This document shows, in pieces, positions 1 to 9,777 of a DNA stretch of 64,000 bases. The notes beneath the pieces were generated by a model that did no database searches, was not told where the DNA came from, and saw only the letters and a list, made by a program, of their open reading frames with translations. Location of the stretch: NCBI RefSeq assembly GCF_017488845.2, contig NZ_CP083371.1, positions 62,001 through 126,000 on the forward strand, read 5' to 3'. The position numbers were made by a program, and so were the translations under genes. Within the stretch, counting starts at the first letter, position 1. The number at the start of each line of letters is the position of its first letter. This DNA comes from Ensifer canadensis. Its GTDB lineage: Bacteria; Pseudomonadota; Alphaproteobacteria; Rhizobiales; Rhizobiaceae.

Positions 1-17
1 TGACAAGCGGAGCTTGA

Positions 18-485
18 ATGCCGGTCATCTTCCAACGGATAAATGAAGACCACGCGTTGCGGGCGGCGGCCATCATCGTGAAGGCATATATCGGGCCGCC
101 TTGGAACGAGGCGTGGACCTTGGAGAGAGCGACGGCACGGATGGGCGAGTTGTCGACCACTCCTGGTTGGCTCGGCGTCGGGGCATTGGAAAATGGCGCG
201 TTGCTTGGCTTTGCGATCGGCCTCCCCCATACGTCGGCGGCCGGCAGGGGCCTGTACATTCCTGAAATCGCGGTTCTGCCTTCTCACCAGGGACGTGGCA
301 TCGGCAAGCAACTGCTAAGATTTCTTGAGGCTGAAGCCTTGAGTTCCGGCTTTTCGAGCGCGTGGCTTTTGTCGCAAAGTGAGGGCGCCACTGCCGAATA
401 CTATAAGGCGAGCGGCTACAATCAGGCTACGAAGCTCAGGATTTATTCAAAGCCGCTAAAGTGGAGTCCTGAGTCAGCGCGCTGA
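18..485 (+). CDS. GNAT family N-acetyltransferase
   Basis: The 155-residue protein fits a single GNAT domain, which transfers an acetyl group from acetyl-CoA to an amine. The diagnostic part is the stretch IAVLPSHQGRGIGKQLL at about residues 87-103, where Q/R-x-x-G-x-G/A binds the CoA pyrophosphate. The C-terminal half has the usual pattern of an aromatic AEYYKASGY strand. A weak purine-rich ribosome site (gcggagc) precedes the ATG. The substrate cannot be told from sequence. The gene stands alone, and the window starts just upstream, so its operon context is unknown. Confidence 0.85.
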   Translation: MPVIFQRINEDHALRAAAIIVKAYIGPPWNEAWTLERATARMGELSTTPGWLGVGALENGALLGFAIGLPHTSAAGRGLYIPEIAVLPSHQGRGIGKQLLRFLEAEALSSGFSSAWLLSQSEGATAEYYKASGYNQATKLRIYSKPLKWSPESAR

Positions 486-698
486 TGATTTGTGATGTAA
501 CCGGCCCGTGCCTGAGTTCGCTTGGATGATTGCTAGGCATCCCCCGCGCTGCATACGCTCTGGCGCCAGCAGTCCAAACTCGGGGCGTACCAAGTCACGC
601 CGAGGCTTCACACCAGCATTGCGCTGCACCTTGACCCCATGGCCGAGACAATCCACGCCTTCAGCCAGGCTTGTGCTGCCGTTTTTTAAGCCGGCGCC

Positions 699-917
699 CT
701 ACCCTTCGTAGTGCCCCGACGACGCGGCGGCAGCCGACTTGACGACCAACGCCACGTCGGCCCCCTTGATCACGCTCACCCCGGCGGCACGTAGATCGGC
801 AACCGTCTTCAGTCCCCCGGCCTTCGGTGAATCCAGCGGCTCGACGCTGCGAGCCTTCAGATCGACAATCCAAAGGCCGTCCTCACCTTCGATACCTATC
901 ACAACAACTTTGGCCAT
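699..917 (-). CDS. small conserved-looking hypothetical protein
   Basis: This 72-residue protein begins MAKVVVIGIEGEDGLW, with a strong ribosome site (GAGGGG) seven bases before the ATG. Composition is balanced, with beta-rich hydrophobic stretches and a short Ala/Ser-rich tail, unlike the Arg-rich antisense frames around it. It lies 33 bases downstream of the SARP/TPR regulator on the same strand, so the two may be cotranscribed. There is no recognisable domain, signal peptide or membrane segment. The function is unknown. Confidence 0.6.
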   Translation of the reverse strand: MAKVVVIGIEGEDGLWIVDLKARSVEPLDSPKAGGLKTVADLRAAGVSVIKGADVALVVKSAAAASSGHYEG

Positions 918-950
918 CCGTATTCCCCTCTCACTATGGATCTGCTCGGT

Positions 951-2903
951 CTAAAATCCTGCCCTCTTCAAGCCTTCTCTGTAGAGGTCCTTGTGCCATT
1001 GTTCCTTGCTGGGAACGGCGGCAAGCCACGTGTCCAGGTCGAAATTGGGGTTGGCTTCGCGCACCCGGCGAACAAAGACACGCGCTCTGTCCCTATGGCC
1101 CAACATCGCCCAGTTCGCGGCCGAGAGCCTGTCGGCCAGGCTCGGATCGGCCATACGTCCGATGTAATCCAGCGATGTCTCGAATTCACTCAACGCGTAG
1201 TTCGCACCTGCGGCGGTCCAGAGATAGGAGTCCGGGCTCAACGGATTGAGCTCAATCGCATGTTCGATCTTTTCCAACGCCTTGCCGGGAAGCGAGCAAT
1301 GGACGAGTGTATCGGCATGGTCGGCAATGATATCGGCATAATGGGGACCAAGCGTCTCCGCGAGTTCCATTGCTTCCGCGCTTTCATCGAAAGCCCCCTG
1401 CAACAGCTTGGCCACGCCGAACTCGCGATAGCCGTCTGCCAGATTCCGGCGGGCCCCGATGGCACGCGTAGCAAACACCTCGGCCGCCTTCAGCAGTTCG
1501 AGGTCGCCACGTGCCGTCAGCAGCCATTCCTTTGAGTAGGTCCTGGCGATCGAACTCAGCGCCGGCGCAAAATCGGCGCTCGCATGGAGTGCGGTCTTCA
1601 TCTCCTTGCGGGCGCGCCGCAGGTCCGGCAGCGTCAGCCGGTTCAGGTGCCGTCGTCCCACGAGATAGCTGTGGTACGCTGCCGGATTCAGCTCGCGATA
1701 AAGACGCGCCGCCTCATGCCGCTCGATCTCGCTTGAAACCGAAAGCGCGATGTTTCGTGCGATCACACGCCGGGTGGCGACGAGTTCCGGATGGCTCAGG
1801 CTGAACCTTTCCGCCCACACGACTTCATTATCGGGAAAGAAGATGAGCTGGACGAACAACGTCCCTTCGCTTGTCTGACTGCTGATCCGGCTGTCGAGGA
1901 TGTAGTTCAGAGAAAATCGCTCAAAGAAATCAGCCTGGTCCTCAAGCTGGCGCCCGATCCGGACGGCAGAATGGTGGGCGATCACCTGAAGGCTGTTGAA
2001 GGCGCAAAACCCGATGGTGATGTCCTCGATCAGGGCGCTCGCGATGAAGCCAAAGTCCGGGCGCCCGACATAGTCGCTTGGAGGCAACAGCACCAGACGA
2101 GGGATTGCATGACGGTGCGTTTGTCCAGATCCAGTCTGAAAATCAGGTTCGGACATGCTGGCGGCACGAGCGTACGGCCGTGCGACCGGTCCAGGTCCGG
2201 CATCCCGGCTCGCCAAGGTGTTCACGAGATCGGCACCTCGTGCAAGCGCATCGCGTCGCCTCTCGAGAATTTTCCTGAGGTGGTCGACTTGCTCTTCGGC
2301 TTGAAAGATTTCGACAAGCAACTGCAACGTATCGGGATTCGGATCCGCGTATTCCGCCTCGATGAGCAATATCCCCGCATCCTTGAGAACGTCAGCCTCT
2401 TCCTCCGAACGCGGCGCGCGCGCCGCTTTTCGCAACAAAGCTTTGAGAAGGGTATTTTGGCGGTCTTTCTGTTCCGCGAGCCAGCCATAAAAAGCGCGGC
2501 TCTGACAGCCGACCGCCCCCAGGAATGACCTGTGCATCAGCGTTGCAAGGCTGCGGAGCTGGGGCAAGGGATCGGCTATTTCGCTATCGGTCGCCGGATC
2601 CATGTCCGATGACAACGACGCGCGATCCATATGGATCATGCTACTGGTAAAGGAGAGGAATTGCGCTCCAATTTCGTCCTGGCGGACCTTTATCCTGGAA
2701 ATCAACTTGCGCATGTTCACGAGCGGAACGGCACTGTCTTCGTTGCCCCACAAGAATGCGGCCATCACCGTTCGGTGTTCGGCTCCATCTTTGGTCGTGA
2801 GCAAATAAGCGAGAAGTAACAAACCTTTCTCGGGATAGGCAATTTGCCTTCCCTCTGAATCGACGAGCCTCAAGCCCCCAAAGGTTTGCAGCAAGAAAGC
2901 CAT
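951..2903 (-). CDS. SARP-like transcriptional regulator with TolB-like and TPR domains
   Basis: About 650 residues. The N-terminus (MAFLLQTFGGLRL onward) looks like the OmpR/SARP winged helix, followed by a BTAD-like helical region to about residue 240. Next comes a segment around residues 275-380 (LVLLPPSDY...ALIEDITIGF) resembling the TolB/FlgO-like domain found in CadC and adenylate-cyclase-linked regulators. The C-terminal third has TPR-like repeats (HADTLVHCSLPGKALEKIEHAIELNP). I start it at the ATG at 2903, which has AAGG six bases upstream; an upstream TTG at 2963 is in frame but has no such site. The role is probably transcription control responding to an unknown signal. Confidence 0.8.
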   Translation of the reverse strand: MAFLLQTFGGLRLVDSEGRQIAYPEKGLLLLAYLLTTKDGAEHRTVMAAFLWGNEDSAVPLVNMRKLISRIKVRQDEIGAQFLSFTSSMIHMDRASLSSDMDPATDSEIADPLPQLRSLATLMHRSFLGAVGCQSRAFYGWLAEQKDRQNTLLKALLRKAARAPRSEEEADVLKDAGILLIEAEYADPNPDTLQLLVEIFQAEEQVDHLRKILERRRDALARGADLVNTLASRDAGPGPVARPYARAASMSEPDFQTGSGQTHRHAIPRLVLLPPSDYVGRPDFGFIASALIEDITIGFCAFNSLQVIAHHSAVRIGRQLEDQADFFERFSLNYILDSRISSQTSEGTLFVQLIFFPDNEVVWAERFSLSHPELVATRRVIARNIALSVSSEIERHEAARLYRELNPAAYHSYLVGRRHLNRLTLPDLRRARKEMKTALHASADFAPALSSIARTYSKEWLLTARGDLELLKAAEVFATRAIGARRNLADGYREFGVAKLLQGAFDESAEAMELAETLGPHYADIIADHADTLVHCSLPGKALEKIEHAIELNPLSPDSYLWTAAGANYALSEFETSLDYIGRMADPSLADRLSAANWAMLGHRDRARVFVRRVREANPNFDLDTWLAAVPSKEQWHKDLYREGLKRAGF

Positions 2904-3424
2904 TTGTACCTTTAAGCCGTTCCGCCAATATTGATTGGCATCCGCGTGCCGAAAAAAATTCAACAGCAGTATCTAAGCCCTTCGGCCACTAATCTAGGAA
3001 GCGATTGGACAAACGATTGCGCGACAGAGTTTGTCTTAATACCTCACGCAATTCAACCGGGAATTTACTGTGGGAGAAGGGAGTTTCCATAGCTTACCAG
3101 CACCAATGGGTAATCGACAGGCGGTCTATTCTACGTTCCACTCCAGGTTTTATTCCACTTTTTGACGCAACGACAGGGAATCGCGGCCGATGTCCCGCGG
3201 CGAAGGCCCTGATCGCTCTCTGCGTTCATCGAAAGCACCAATGCTGCAGCGGGGCTTGGCTGCTTGGCGCCACGGCTTGACCGAAGACCGCCAATGCACG
3301 CTCAGGGTGACTTGGCGCTCCGAGCCTATCGCGCTTGCGCAGTTACGGTTGTCATGCCGGCGGCATGTCCCTGTATCCGGGCACGCGTCAAGGCTCTCGG
3401 CACGACCTCAGGGTTGGACGGCGC
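2904..3424. other. intergenic region, no supported gene
   Basis: About 520 bases between the SARP-like regulator and a small hypothetical gene. Short open frames here are Arg/Cys/Ser rich and lack ribosome sites. The one structure seen is an inverted repeat, GACAAAC at 3008-3014 and GTTTGTC at 3029-3035, with arms 21 bases apart (two helical turns). It lies about 105 bases upstream of the regulator start and could be an operator. Confidence 0.5.
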
Positions 3425-3760
3425 TTATTCGATACCGGATGCAGCCGGCTCATCCGTTGGATCCGGTTCGGATTGCAACTCCTCCGCCGGCAAATCTCGT
3501 CTCAATGTCGCAATCTCTTGTCTGCCCCAGGCTTCGGCTCGATCCATCAGCGAGCGCATCTCGCTGTTGAGAGCATGCGAACGCATGACGTCGTCTGCAT
3601 GGCTGGTATTGGTGCGCGGATCGTAAAAGCTACCGATGTCCGCACCGGCGGCGCGTCTGGCCTGCTCCAGCTGCGCTCGTAGCTCGGATAGCTCGGCTTT
3701 TGCCGCGAAATATCGTCTCATCACGTCGATGAGTTCGCGGTCGCGTGCCTTTGTCTTCAT
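3425..3760 (-). CDS. hypothetical protein, helical
   Basis: A 111-residue protein starting MKTKARDRELIDVMRRYF, with GGGAGG a few bases before the ATG at 3760; longer in-frame starts lack a ribosome site. Residues 8-45 (AAKAELSELRAQLEQARRAA) form an amphipathic helix that may be a short coiled coil. The tail is acidic and Pro/Glu rich (EELQSEPDPTDEP). There is no membrane segment or known motif. It is divergent from the next small gene. Function unknown. Confidence 0.6.
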   Translation of the reverse strand: MKTKARDRELIDVMRRYFAAKAELSELRAQLEQARRAAGADIGSFYDPRTNTSHADDVMRSHALNSEMRSLMDRAEAWGRQEIATLRRDLPAEELQSEPDPTDEPAASGIE

Positions 3761-3983
3761 GGAAGCCTCCCTCAAAACGCAGCCTGAGTGATCCCACAAG
3801 ATGTCAAAATCTGGGTACTTCGCCCATGCGGGCGTGTTGCCTGTGGACGGATTGTCGCGGCGCCGGATTGGCAGCGGGTCACGAAGCATCATCGTGATTG
3901 GACTTCGCGCCCAACAAGAGTCACGCTTTCGGTAGGGTGAAATGGGCTGGCGCAGAGCATCTATCGTCTAAATGGAGGCCACA

Positions 3984-4421
3984 ATGAAGCACCATACACG
4001 CGAGCAATTGCAAGTCTTTGCACAAATCGAACCGGAATACCGGCCGCTGAGCATGTCTCGCAGGGAACGCCTCGAACGTTGGGCGGAGGTTCTCGAGCAG
4101 AGCCCGTCCCGACACCTGGCGACATTGTATGAAACCGAACACCAGTCCGCTGCCGTGCGCGATACATTGCGCAGCGACGGCTCGCCGATCTCCGTCGCGT
4201 TCGAAGATACCGTACTGCGTGCCGCAGGCATGGAAAACGACACCTACGGCGAGGCCCTCAGGTTCTTCGAGTTGCGCGACTGGCAGCTGCACGGCGTGAT
4301 CTGCTACTGCCACTTCGGTGCAACGGTGAACGCGCAGACGGCCGCAGAACTCGTCAGGTCGATCTCGACTGGCGAACGCAGCGGCCTATTCGCCCGGCTG
4401 CGCGCGCTGTTCGTCGGCTGA
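3984..4421 (+). CDS. hypothetical protein
   Basis: A 145-residue protein starting MKHHTREQLQVFAQIEP. The GGAGG at the right distance upstream decides for this ATG over the one twelve bases earlier. It is mostly helical, with charged stretches (SMSRRERLERWAEVLEQ) and a central LRFFELRDWQLHGVICYCHF segment with two Cys. The C-terminus (GLFARLRALFVG) is amphipathic. No family is recognised. It stands alone between a divergent small gene and a convergent MocR regulator. Confidence 0.65.
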   Translation: MKHHTREQLQVFAQIEPEYRPLSMSRRERLERWAEVLEQSPSRHLATLYETEHQSAAVRDTLRSDGSPISVAFEDTVLRAAGMENDTYGEALRFFELRDWQLHGVICYCHFGATVNAQTAAELVRSISTGERSGLFARLRALFVG

Positions 4422-4538
4422 CGCGAGCCGCATTTCACTGTTGTGAGATGCTGCGCGGCAGGATGGTAGTTCGCTGATGTAGAGATGTTGGCGAGATTAA
4501 AAGCGCCGGGCCATGCCCCCGCTTGCTTCAAGTCTTCG

Positions 4539-5873
4539 TCACTCGATCTCGGCGTCGCCAGGCACCGAGGCCAGCAGGGATCGGATCACGTGAAGCCCGC
4601 GCTCCAGGTCCTTGAGCGGCGGAGCGGAGATCGCGACGCGCACCGCGTTTGGTGCACGCCCTGGGATGGCACTAAACACGCCCGCAGGCGTGATGGCGAC
4701 GCCTTGTACAGCTGCCGCCGAAACGAACGCCCCGGCACTCCAGATCTCCGGCAGTTCGAGCCAGATATGAAAGGCGTTGCTTTCCGCCGACGGCGACACG
4801 TGGCCGAGAATGCGCGCCGTCAGCAACTGCCGATCGCGCCCATCCTTCCGCTTCAGCTCCGAAACATGGGCGGCTGTGCCGTCAGAGATCCAGGATAGCA
4901 CCAAGCGCATTGATAGGGACGACGCCATCCAGCCTCCGGCACGCATGACCGCGGCAATGCGATCCTTGACCTGCGGCGGCGCGACGACAATGCCAACGCC
5001 AACGCCCGGACCAAGCCGCTTCTGCATGCTGTTGACGTAGACGACACGCTCCGGCGCATAGGCCGCAAGCGGTGCCGCGTCGGAAAGGAATGCAAAGGCA
5101 GCGTCCTCGATGCAGAGCAGCCCGGTCTCCTCGAGCGCCTCGGCGAGGGCAGTTCGTCGTGCGTGCGACATCGAAAAGCCGAGCGGGTTATGGATGGTCG
5201 GCTGGATGTAGATCGCATCGAGCGGCTTCGCGCGATGCACCCTGATAAGCGCCGCAACGTCGACGCCGTCACCGTCGATCTCAAGCGGCACGAGCTGCAA
5301 GCCGAGCCGAGCCGCCATGCGGATGACCGACGGATAGGTCAACGGCTCGACACCGATGCGATCGCCAGGTTTGCAGACAGCTGCCATGGCGCATGCAATC
5401 GCTTGGCGTCCTCCACCGGCAAGAAGGATGCCGTCAGGCCTCGGGGACCAATGATCGTGCGCGAGATAGCGCGCGACGATCTCGCCGACGCCCTTTGGCC
5501 CGAAGGGACCGAGAGCGTCCATCGCGTCAAAGAGTGTTGCCGGGTTGGCCATGTTCTTGAACGCCGGCGCCATCAGGGCCGCCTGCTCCAGGGAACCCGA
5601 TGTCGCCAGTTGCAAATCGATCGGCGCGTCGGCGATCTCGCTGATCCGCGCAGATTGCAGCCGGTCCGGCGTCCTGACGAAGGTCCCACGCCCGACTTCG
5701 CCGATAACCAGACCGCGGCGAACGAGTTCGGCATAAACACGGCTGGCGGTCGAGACCGCTATTCCTCTCTCATAGGCAAAGGTTCTTTGCGGCTGCAGTC
5801 GCGAACCGGGCGGCAGCTTTCCAGAGGCGATCTCGCCGGCGACAACGTCGGCGACGGCGTGGTAATCCAGCAT
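4539..5873 (-). CDS. MocR-family transcriptional regulator (GntR wHTH plus aminotransferase domain)
   Basis: The 444-residue protein has a GntR-type winged helix at about residues 1-70 (LPPGSRLQPQRTFA, VSTASRVYAELVRRGLV). This is fused to a fold-type I aminotransferase-like domain that in MocR proteins binds PLP as an effector sensor. The predicted PLP lysine lies in NSMQKRLGPG. It is divergent from the PLP-dependent lyase gene at 5960, the classic arrangement for a MocR regulator controlling its neighbour. A 15-base palindrome in the shared promoter region (5925-5939) is a candidate operator. Start ATG with GGAG eight bases upstream. Confidence 0.9.
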   Translation of the reverse strand: MLDYHAVADVVAGEIASGKLPPGSRLQPQRTFAYERGIAVSTASRVYAELVRRGLVIGEVGRGTFVRTPDRLQSARISEIADAPIDLQLATSGSLEQAALMAPAFKNMANPATLFDAMDALGPFGPKGVGEIVARYLAHDHWSPRPDGILLAGGGRQAIACAMAAVCKPGDRIGVEPLTYPSVIRMAARLGLQLVPLEIDGDGVDVAALIRVHRAKPLDAIYIQPTIHNPLGFSMSHARRTALAEALEETGLLCIEDAAFAFLSDAAPLAAYAPERVVYVNSMQKRLGPGVGVGIVVAPPQVKDRIAAVMRAGGWMASSLSMRLVLSWISDGTAAHVSELKRKDGRDRQLLTARILGHVSPSAESNAFHIWLELPEIWSAGAFVSAAAVQGVAITPAGVFSAIPGRAPNAVRVAISAPPLKDLERGLHVIRSLLASVPGDAEIE

Positions 5874-5924
5874 CTCAAATGCTCCGAGGGCAATAAACCA
5901 ATTGAACTCTTATGGCATCGGTGC

Positions 5925-5939
5925 ATTTGTAAAACAAAT
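5925..5939. promoter_or_regulatory. palindrome in MocR/lyase divergent promoter
   Basis: ATTTGT-AAA-ACAAAT is a perfect inverted repeat with 6-base arms, in the 86 bases between the divergent MocR and lyase starts. It lies 20 bases before the chosen lyase ATG. Assignment as the MocR operator is inference. Confidence 0.4.
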
Positions 5940-5959
5940 TGCAGCGCCGGATCAATGTC

Positions 5960-6976
5960 ATGCCCTTCTCCACCGTCCCGACAACTTCCCTGCCAACTCT
6001 ACACGATGTCGAAGCGGCCGCCCGCCGTATCGGCAAATACTGCATCGAGACGCCCCTGCTGGAATCGCCATATCTCAATCAGAAATATGGTGGCCGGTTG
6101 CTGCTCAAGGCTGAAAGCCTGCAGGTCACGGGTTCGTTCAAGCTGCGTGGCGCGGTCAACAGGGTAGGGTCGCTGACCGACGACGAACGGCGGCGTGGCG
6201 TCGTCGCCCGGTCTTCCGGCAATCACGGCCTTGCGATTGCCTATTGCGCCGGCCTGATGGGCACATCAGCCGTGGTCGTCGTGCCGGAGACCGCACCGGC
6301 GGCAAAGGCCGAACGGATCGCGGCCTATGGAGCACGCGTCGTGAAGGTTCCGATGAAAGACCTCGCCGACGTGGCAGCTGAAATCACGCGTCGCGAGGAT
6401 CGGGTGCTTATACCGCCGGCCGACGATTTCTGGGTGGTTGCCGGTGCCGGCACCGTCGCGCTTGAAATGGCGGAACAGGCCGCGAGGCTGAATGCCCAGA
6501 TCGATGTATTGCTGACCTGCTGCTCCGGCGGCGGACTGACCGCCGGTTGCCTGCTGGGGTTGAGCAAGGCGTCTCCGTCCACCAAGGTTTATGGCGTCGA
6601 GGCCGTTGGGTTCGAGAAGATGGCGAAATCGCTCGCAGCCGGCAAACGCATCAACCTGGCACCAGGCGGCCATTCGATCTGCGACGCCATCAGCGGGCTC
6701 TACATGGCAGAGATTCCCTTCGAGATCATCAGACCTGATCTGGCCGGTACGCTTGCTGTCACGGATGACGAAGCAAAGGAGGCCATGCGCGTGGCCTTCA
6801 GCGAATTCGGCTTGGCTCTCGAGCCTGGAAGCGCTGTCGCGTTGGCGGCTGTGCTCGCCCGCAAGATACCGCTCGAGGGACGTACGTTTGCCGTCACGCT
6901 ATCCGGCCGGAACGTCGATTTGGATCTTGCCGGCGCCATCCTGGCGAGTGGAGAGCCAACGGTCGGCAGGGCATGA
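5960..6976 (+). CDS. PLP-dependent threonine/serine dehydratase-like enzyme
   Basis: About 338 residues from the ATG at 5960; an in-frame TTG at 5939 falls inside an operator-like palindrome and is less likely. It is a fold-type II PLP enzyme. The Schiff-base lysine is in GSFKLRGAVNR, the substrate loop is SSGNHGLAIAY, and the phosphate-binding glycine loop is CCSGGGLTAG. Family members deaminate threonine, serine or hydroxyaspartate, or racemise serine. There is no C-terminal ACT domain, so it is the catabolic rather than biosynthetic type. Its stop overlaps the next start (ATGA), and it is divergent from its probable MocR regulator. Confidence 0.9.
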   Translation: MPFSTVPTTSLPTLHDVEAAARRIGKYCIETPLLESPYLNQKYGGRLLLKAESLQVTGSFKLRGAVNRVGSLTDDERRRGVVARSSGNHGLAIAYCAGLMGTSAVVVVPETAPAAKAERIAAYGARVVKVPMKDLADVAAEITRREDRVLIPPADDFWVVAGAGTVALEMAEQAARLNAQIDVLLTCCSGGGLTAGCLLGLSKASPSTKVYGVEAVGFEKMAKSLAAGKRINLAPGGHSICDAISGLYMAEIPFEIIRPDLAGTLAVTDDEAKEAMRVAFSEFGLALEPGSAVALAAVLARKIPLEGRTFAVTLSGRNVDLDLAGAILASGEPTVGRA

Positions 6977-7392
6977 ACATGTTCAGCCACGTCACGGTTG
7001 GTTGCAGCGACCTTGATCGTGCCTCCGTCTTCTACGACGCCGTTCTCGCGCCTCTTGGTCTTGTCAGGCGAACAGTTGCTCCGGATGGCGGACCGGCTGC
7101 AGCGTGCTGGATCGCATCAGGCCAGGCATTGCCGCGCTTCTACGTCTATGAGCCGTTCGACAGGAAGCCTGCCAGTGTGGGAAACGGTAGCATGGTCGCA
7201 TTTCTCGCGCCGACACCTGCGGCGGTCGACCAGGCCCATGCTGCCGGCCTTGCGGCCGGCGGTACGGACGAGGGCGTTCCCGGTCCGAGGCCGCACTATG
7301 GAGATGGCTACTACGGTGCATATCTGCGCGACCCCGACGGCAACAAGGTGCATGTCGTCTGTAGAGATGACCTTCTGCCCCTTTTACCGTAA
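6973..7392 (+). CDS. VOC family (glyoxalase/dioxygenase fold) protein
   Basis: A 139-residue VOC protein: FSHVTVGCSDLDRASVFYDAVLAPLGL at the N-terminus and a YYGAYLRDPDGNKVHVVC strand near the end are the two halves of the fold. These carry candidate metal ligands (the first His, the late His and a Glu). The family covers glyoxalase I, extradiol dioxygenases and resistance proteins. The ATGA overlap with the upstream lyase indicates translational coupling, so it probably acts on a product of that enzyme. The substrate is unknown. Confidence 0.85.
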   Translation: MNMFSHVTVGCSDLDRASVFYDAVLAPLGLVRRTVAPDGGPAAACWIASGQALPRFYVYEPFDRKPASVGNGSMVAFLAPTPAAVDQAHAAGLAAGGTDEGVPGPRPHYGDGYYGAYLRDPDGNKVHVVCRDDLLPLLP

Positions 7393-7429
7393 CGGTCCGA
7401 ATGGCCGGCGCGTAAAGCGGGACGCAGCC

Positions 7430-8647
7430 TTATCGGCCTGCTCCGGCAACGATCGCCGCCGCTATCGTGGCATTAAACCCCACTTCTGCCAGCACCTCGG
7501 CCGTATGTTCACCAAGCGCCGGTGCCGGACGCCGGAAGCGTCCCGGTGTTTCGGACATGCGCGGCACGATGTTGTGCATGGGCAGCGCACCGTGCTCCGC
7601 ATCATCCAGCGATACGATCACCTCGCGCTCGGCAAAATGTGCGTCCTCGGTGGCGTCGGCAATGTTGTAGATCGGCCCGACCGTTGCGCCACTGTCGCGC
7701 ATGGTGGCAAGGGCTTCGTCATGCGAGCGCACGGCAAACCAGGCTCCGATGGCGTCATCGACCAGATCGCGATGCTTGAGGCGTTCGCTGTTGGAGCGGA
7801 AGCGCGGATCATCGTTCATGTCGGCCCGGCCGATGATCTCGAATATCCGCCGGGCGACCGCCGGCGTCGAACCGGAGAGCGCGACGTATTTGCCATCGGC
7901 GCAGCGGTAGACGTTGCGCGGGCATGCGGTGTTCGAGGCGCTGCCGATGCGTTCCTTGACCGTGCCGTTGAGCGCGTAGATGCCGGCCTCGGGGCCAAGC
8001 ACGGAAAAGATCGGCTCCAGCAGCGACAGGTCGATGACCTGCCCGCGCGCTCTGCCCTTTTCGCGCGCAAAGAGCGCCGTCATCGTCGCCGACATGCCGT
8101 AGACACCGGCGATCATGTCGGCGAGCGCGAGCGGCGGCAGCACAGGTTCGCGGTCGGGAAAACCGGTGCGGTAGGCATAGCCGCTCATGCCTTCGACGAT
8201 GGTGCCGAAGCCGGGAAATTCCGCATAGGGGCCTGTCTGCCCGAAACCGGATATGCGCACGACGACGAGATCGGGATTGCGCGCGAGCAGCGCCTCCGGG
8301 CCAAAGCCCATCTGTTCGAGCGTTCCCGGGCGAAAATTCTCGATGAAGACGTCGGCGCTCGCAACCAGCGCCCAGAGTGCCTCGCGGTCGGCCGTTTCGC
8401 GCAAATTCAGGACGACAGAGCGCTTGTTGCGCCCATAGGTCTTCCAGAACAGCGACAGGCCTTCGTCTTTCCATTCGCGCAGCGGATCACCGGCCGGCGG
8501 TTCGATCTTGATCACGTCGGCGCCGAAATCGGCAAGCTGCAGCGACAACATGTTGCCGGCGACGAGACGCGAAAGGTCGAGAACCTTGACCCCTTCGAGA
8601 GGCCCCTCGGCGTTCGGATCCCAGTGTTTCCTGGCAAATTCGCTCAT
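7430..8647 (-). CDS. CaiB/BaiF family CoA-transferase
   Basis: A 405-residue class III CoA-transferase. The start [35 protein letters not shown] is typical, [16 protein letters not shown] follows, and the catalytic Asp is D177 in LALADMIAG. Such enzymes move CoA between acids (formyl/oxalate, carnitine, succinate/itaconate). Its start overlaps the stop of the ABC ATPase gene by four bases (ATGA), making it the last gene of the lacI-ABC-ADP-ribosylglycohydrolase operon. Its place there suggests that the imported compound yields an acid activated as a CoA ester; this is inference. Confidence 0.9.
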   Translation of the reverse strand: MSEFARKHWDPNAEGPLEGVKVLDLSRLVAGNMLSLQLADFGADVIKIEPPAGDPLREWKDEGLSLFWKTYGRNKRSVVLNLRETADREALWALVASADVFIENFRPGTLEQMGFGPEALLARNPDLVVVRISGFGQTGPYAEFPGFGTIVEGMSGYAYRTGFPDREPVLPPLALADMIAGVYGMSATMTALFAREKGRARGQVIDLSLLEPIFSVLGPEAGIYALNGTVKERIGSASNTACPRNVYRCADGKYVALSGSTPAVARRIFEIIGRADMNDDPRFRSNSERLKHRDLVDDAIGAWFAVRSHDEALATMRDSGATVGPIYNIADATEDAHFAEREVIVSLDDAEHGALPMHNIVPRMSETPGRFRRPAPALGEHTAEVLAEVGFNATIAAAIVAGAGR

Positions 8648-9699
8648 TGGATGCGCCCGCCGGTCTTGTCGTCGAACAATAGGATATTGGCGGTGTCGAA
8701 GCCGATCGTCACGTTCGCGCCCGATTGCAGTAATGCGCTTTCGCCGAGAACCACGGTGATATCCGTGGTCTCGAGTCGCAGCATGACCTCCTGTGCCTCC
8801 CCGGTCGGCTCGACCAGCACAACCTCGGCGGCGATGCCGTTGTCGGCAAGCTGGATGTGTTGCGGGCGGATGCCGTAGACGACCTTGCGCCCCTGTGCGA
8901 GCCCATGGCCCGAAGGCAGCGGCAGGCGGGCGTCGTCGGCAAGCCGTAGCATCTGGCCGTCGACCTCGCCACGCAAGAGGTTGATCTCAGGCGAGCCGAT
9001 GAAGCTGGCAACGAACAGGTTCTGCGGGTTTTTGTAAAGCTCCAGCGGCGGCCCCATCTGCTCGATCTTGCCGCCGTTCAGAACGACGATCTTGTCGGCC
9101 ATGGTCATGGCTTCCGTCTGGTCGTGGGTGACGTAGATCGTGGTCTTGCCCAGGCGCTGATGCAGTTTCTTGATCTCGCCGCGCATCTTAACCCGGAGCT
9201 TGGCGTCGAGGTTGGAAAGCGGCTCGTCGAAGAGAAATGCACGCGGATCGCGCACGATGGCGCGCCCCATGGCCACGCGCTGACGCTGACCGCCCGACAG
9301 TTCGCGCGGAAGCCGTTCGAGCAGGTGTTCGAGCCCGAGGATGTCGGCGGCTTCGTTGACGCGGCGACTGATCTCGCTCTTCGAAACACCGGCAAGCTTC
9401 AGCGCGAAGCTCATGTTGTCTGCTACCTTCATGTGCGGATAGAGCGCATAGCTCTGGAACACCATGGCAAGGTCGCGCTCCTTGGCCGGCATGTCGTTGA
9501 CGATCCGGCCGCCGATGGTGATTTCGCCGGCGCTGATGTCTTCCAGCCCCGCGATCATCCGCAGCAGCGTCGACTTTCCGCAACCGGACGGGCCGACCAG
9601 CACCACGAATTCGCCGCTGCCCATGTCCAGCGAAATATTATCGAGCACCGGCAGGCTGCCGTAGCTCTTTCCCACATTCCGCAGTTCGATCTCGGACAT
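8644..9699 (-). CDS. ABC transporter ATP-binding protein, MalK/UgpC type
   Basis: 351 residues from the ATG at 9699, preceded by GGGAGGAG. Walker A is GPSGCGKST (about 36-44), the signature is [14 protein letters not shown], Walker B is [15 protein letters not shown] and the switch is VTHDQTEAM. The C-terminal 110 residues form the regulatory TOBE/OB extension of sugar-importer ATPases. It should energise the two LplB/LplC-type permeases encoded upstream in the same operon. Confidence 0.93.
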   Translation of the reverse strand: MSEIELRNVGKSYGSLPVLDNISLDMGSGEFVVLVGPSGCGKSTLLRMIAGLEDISAGEITIGGRIVNDMPAKERDLAMVFQSYALYPHMKVADNMSFALKLAGVSKSEISRRVNEAADILGLEHLLERLPRELSGGQRQRVAMGRAIVRDPRAFLFDEPLSNLDAKLRVKMRGEIKKLHQRLGKTTIYVTHDQTEAMTMADKIVVLNGGKIEQMGPPLELYKNPQNLFVASFIGSPEINLLRGEVDGQMLRLADDARLPLPSGHGLAQGRKVVYGIRPQHIQLADNGIAAEVVLVEPTGEAQEVMLRLETTDITVVLGESALLQSGANVTIGFDTANILLFDDKTGGRIQ

Positions 9700-9777
9700 G
9701 GTTTCTCCTCCCAATTGATAGGCCGATGCGGTTCTGGCCCGCCGGCCCGTTGGACCGGCAGGCAGGATCAAACCCGC

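Noticed and set aside
474..711. Two short overlapping frames between the GNAT gene and the small hypothetical gene
   Set aside because: No ribosome site, unusual composition and no match to any family I know; the stretch is left as non-coding.
6998..8878. 626-codon open frame on the plus strand over VOC and CoA-transferase genes
   Set aside because: Covers genes with clear domain motifs in other frames; no ribosome site or recognisable domain of its own.
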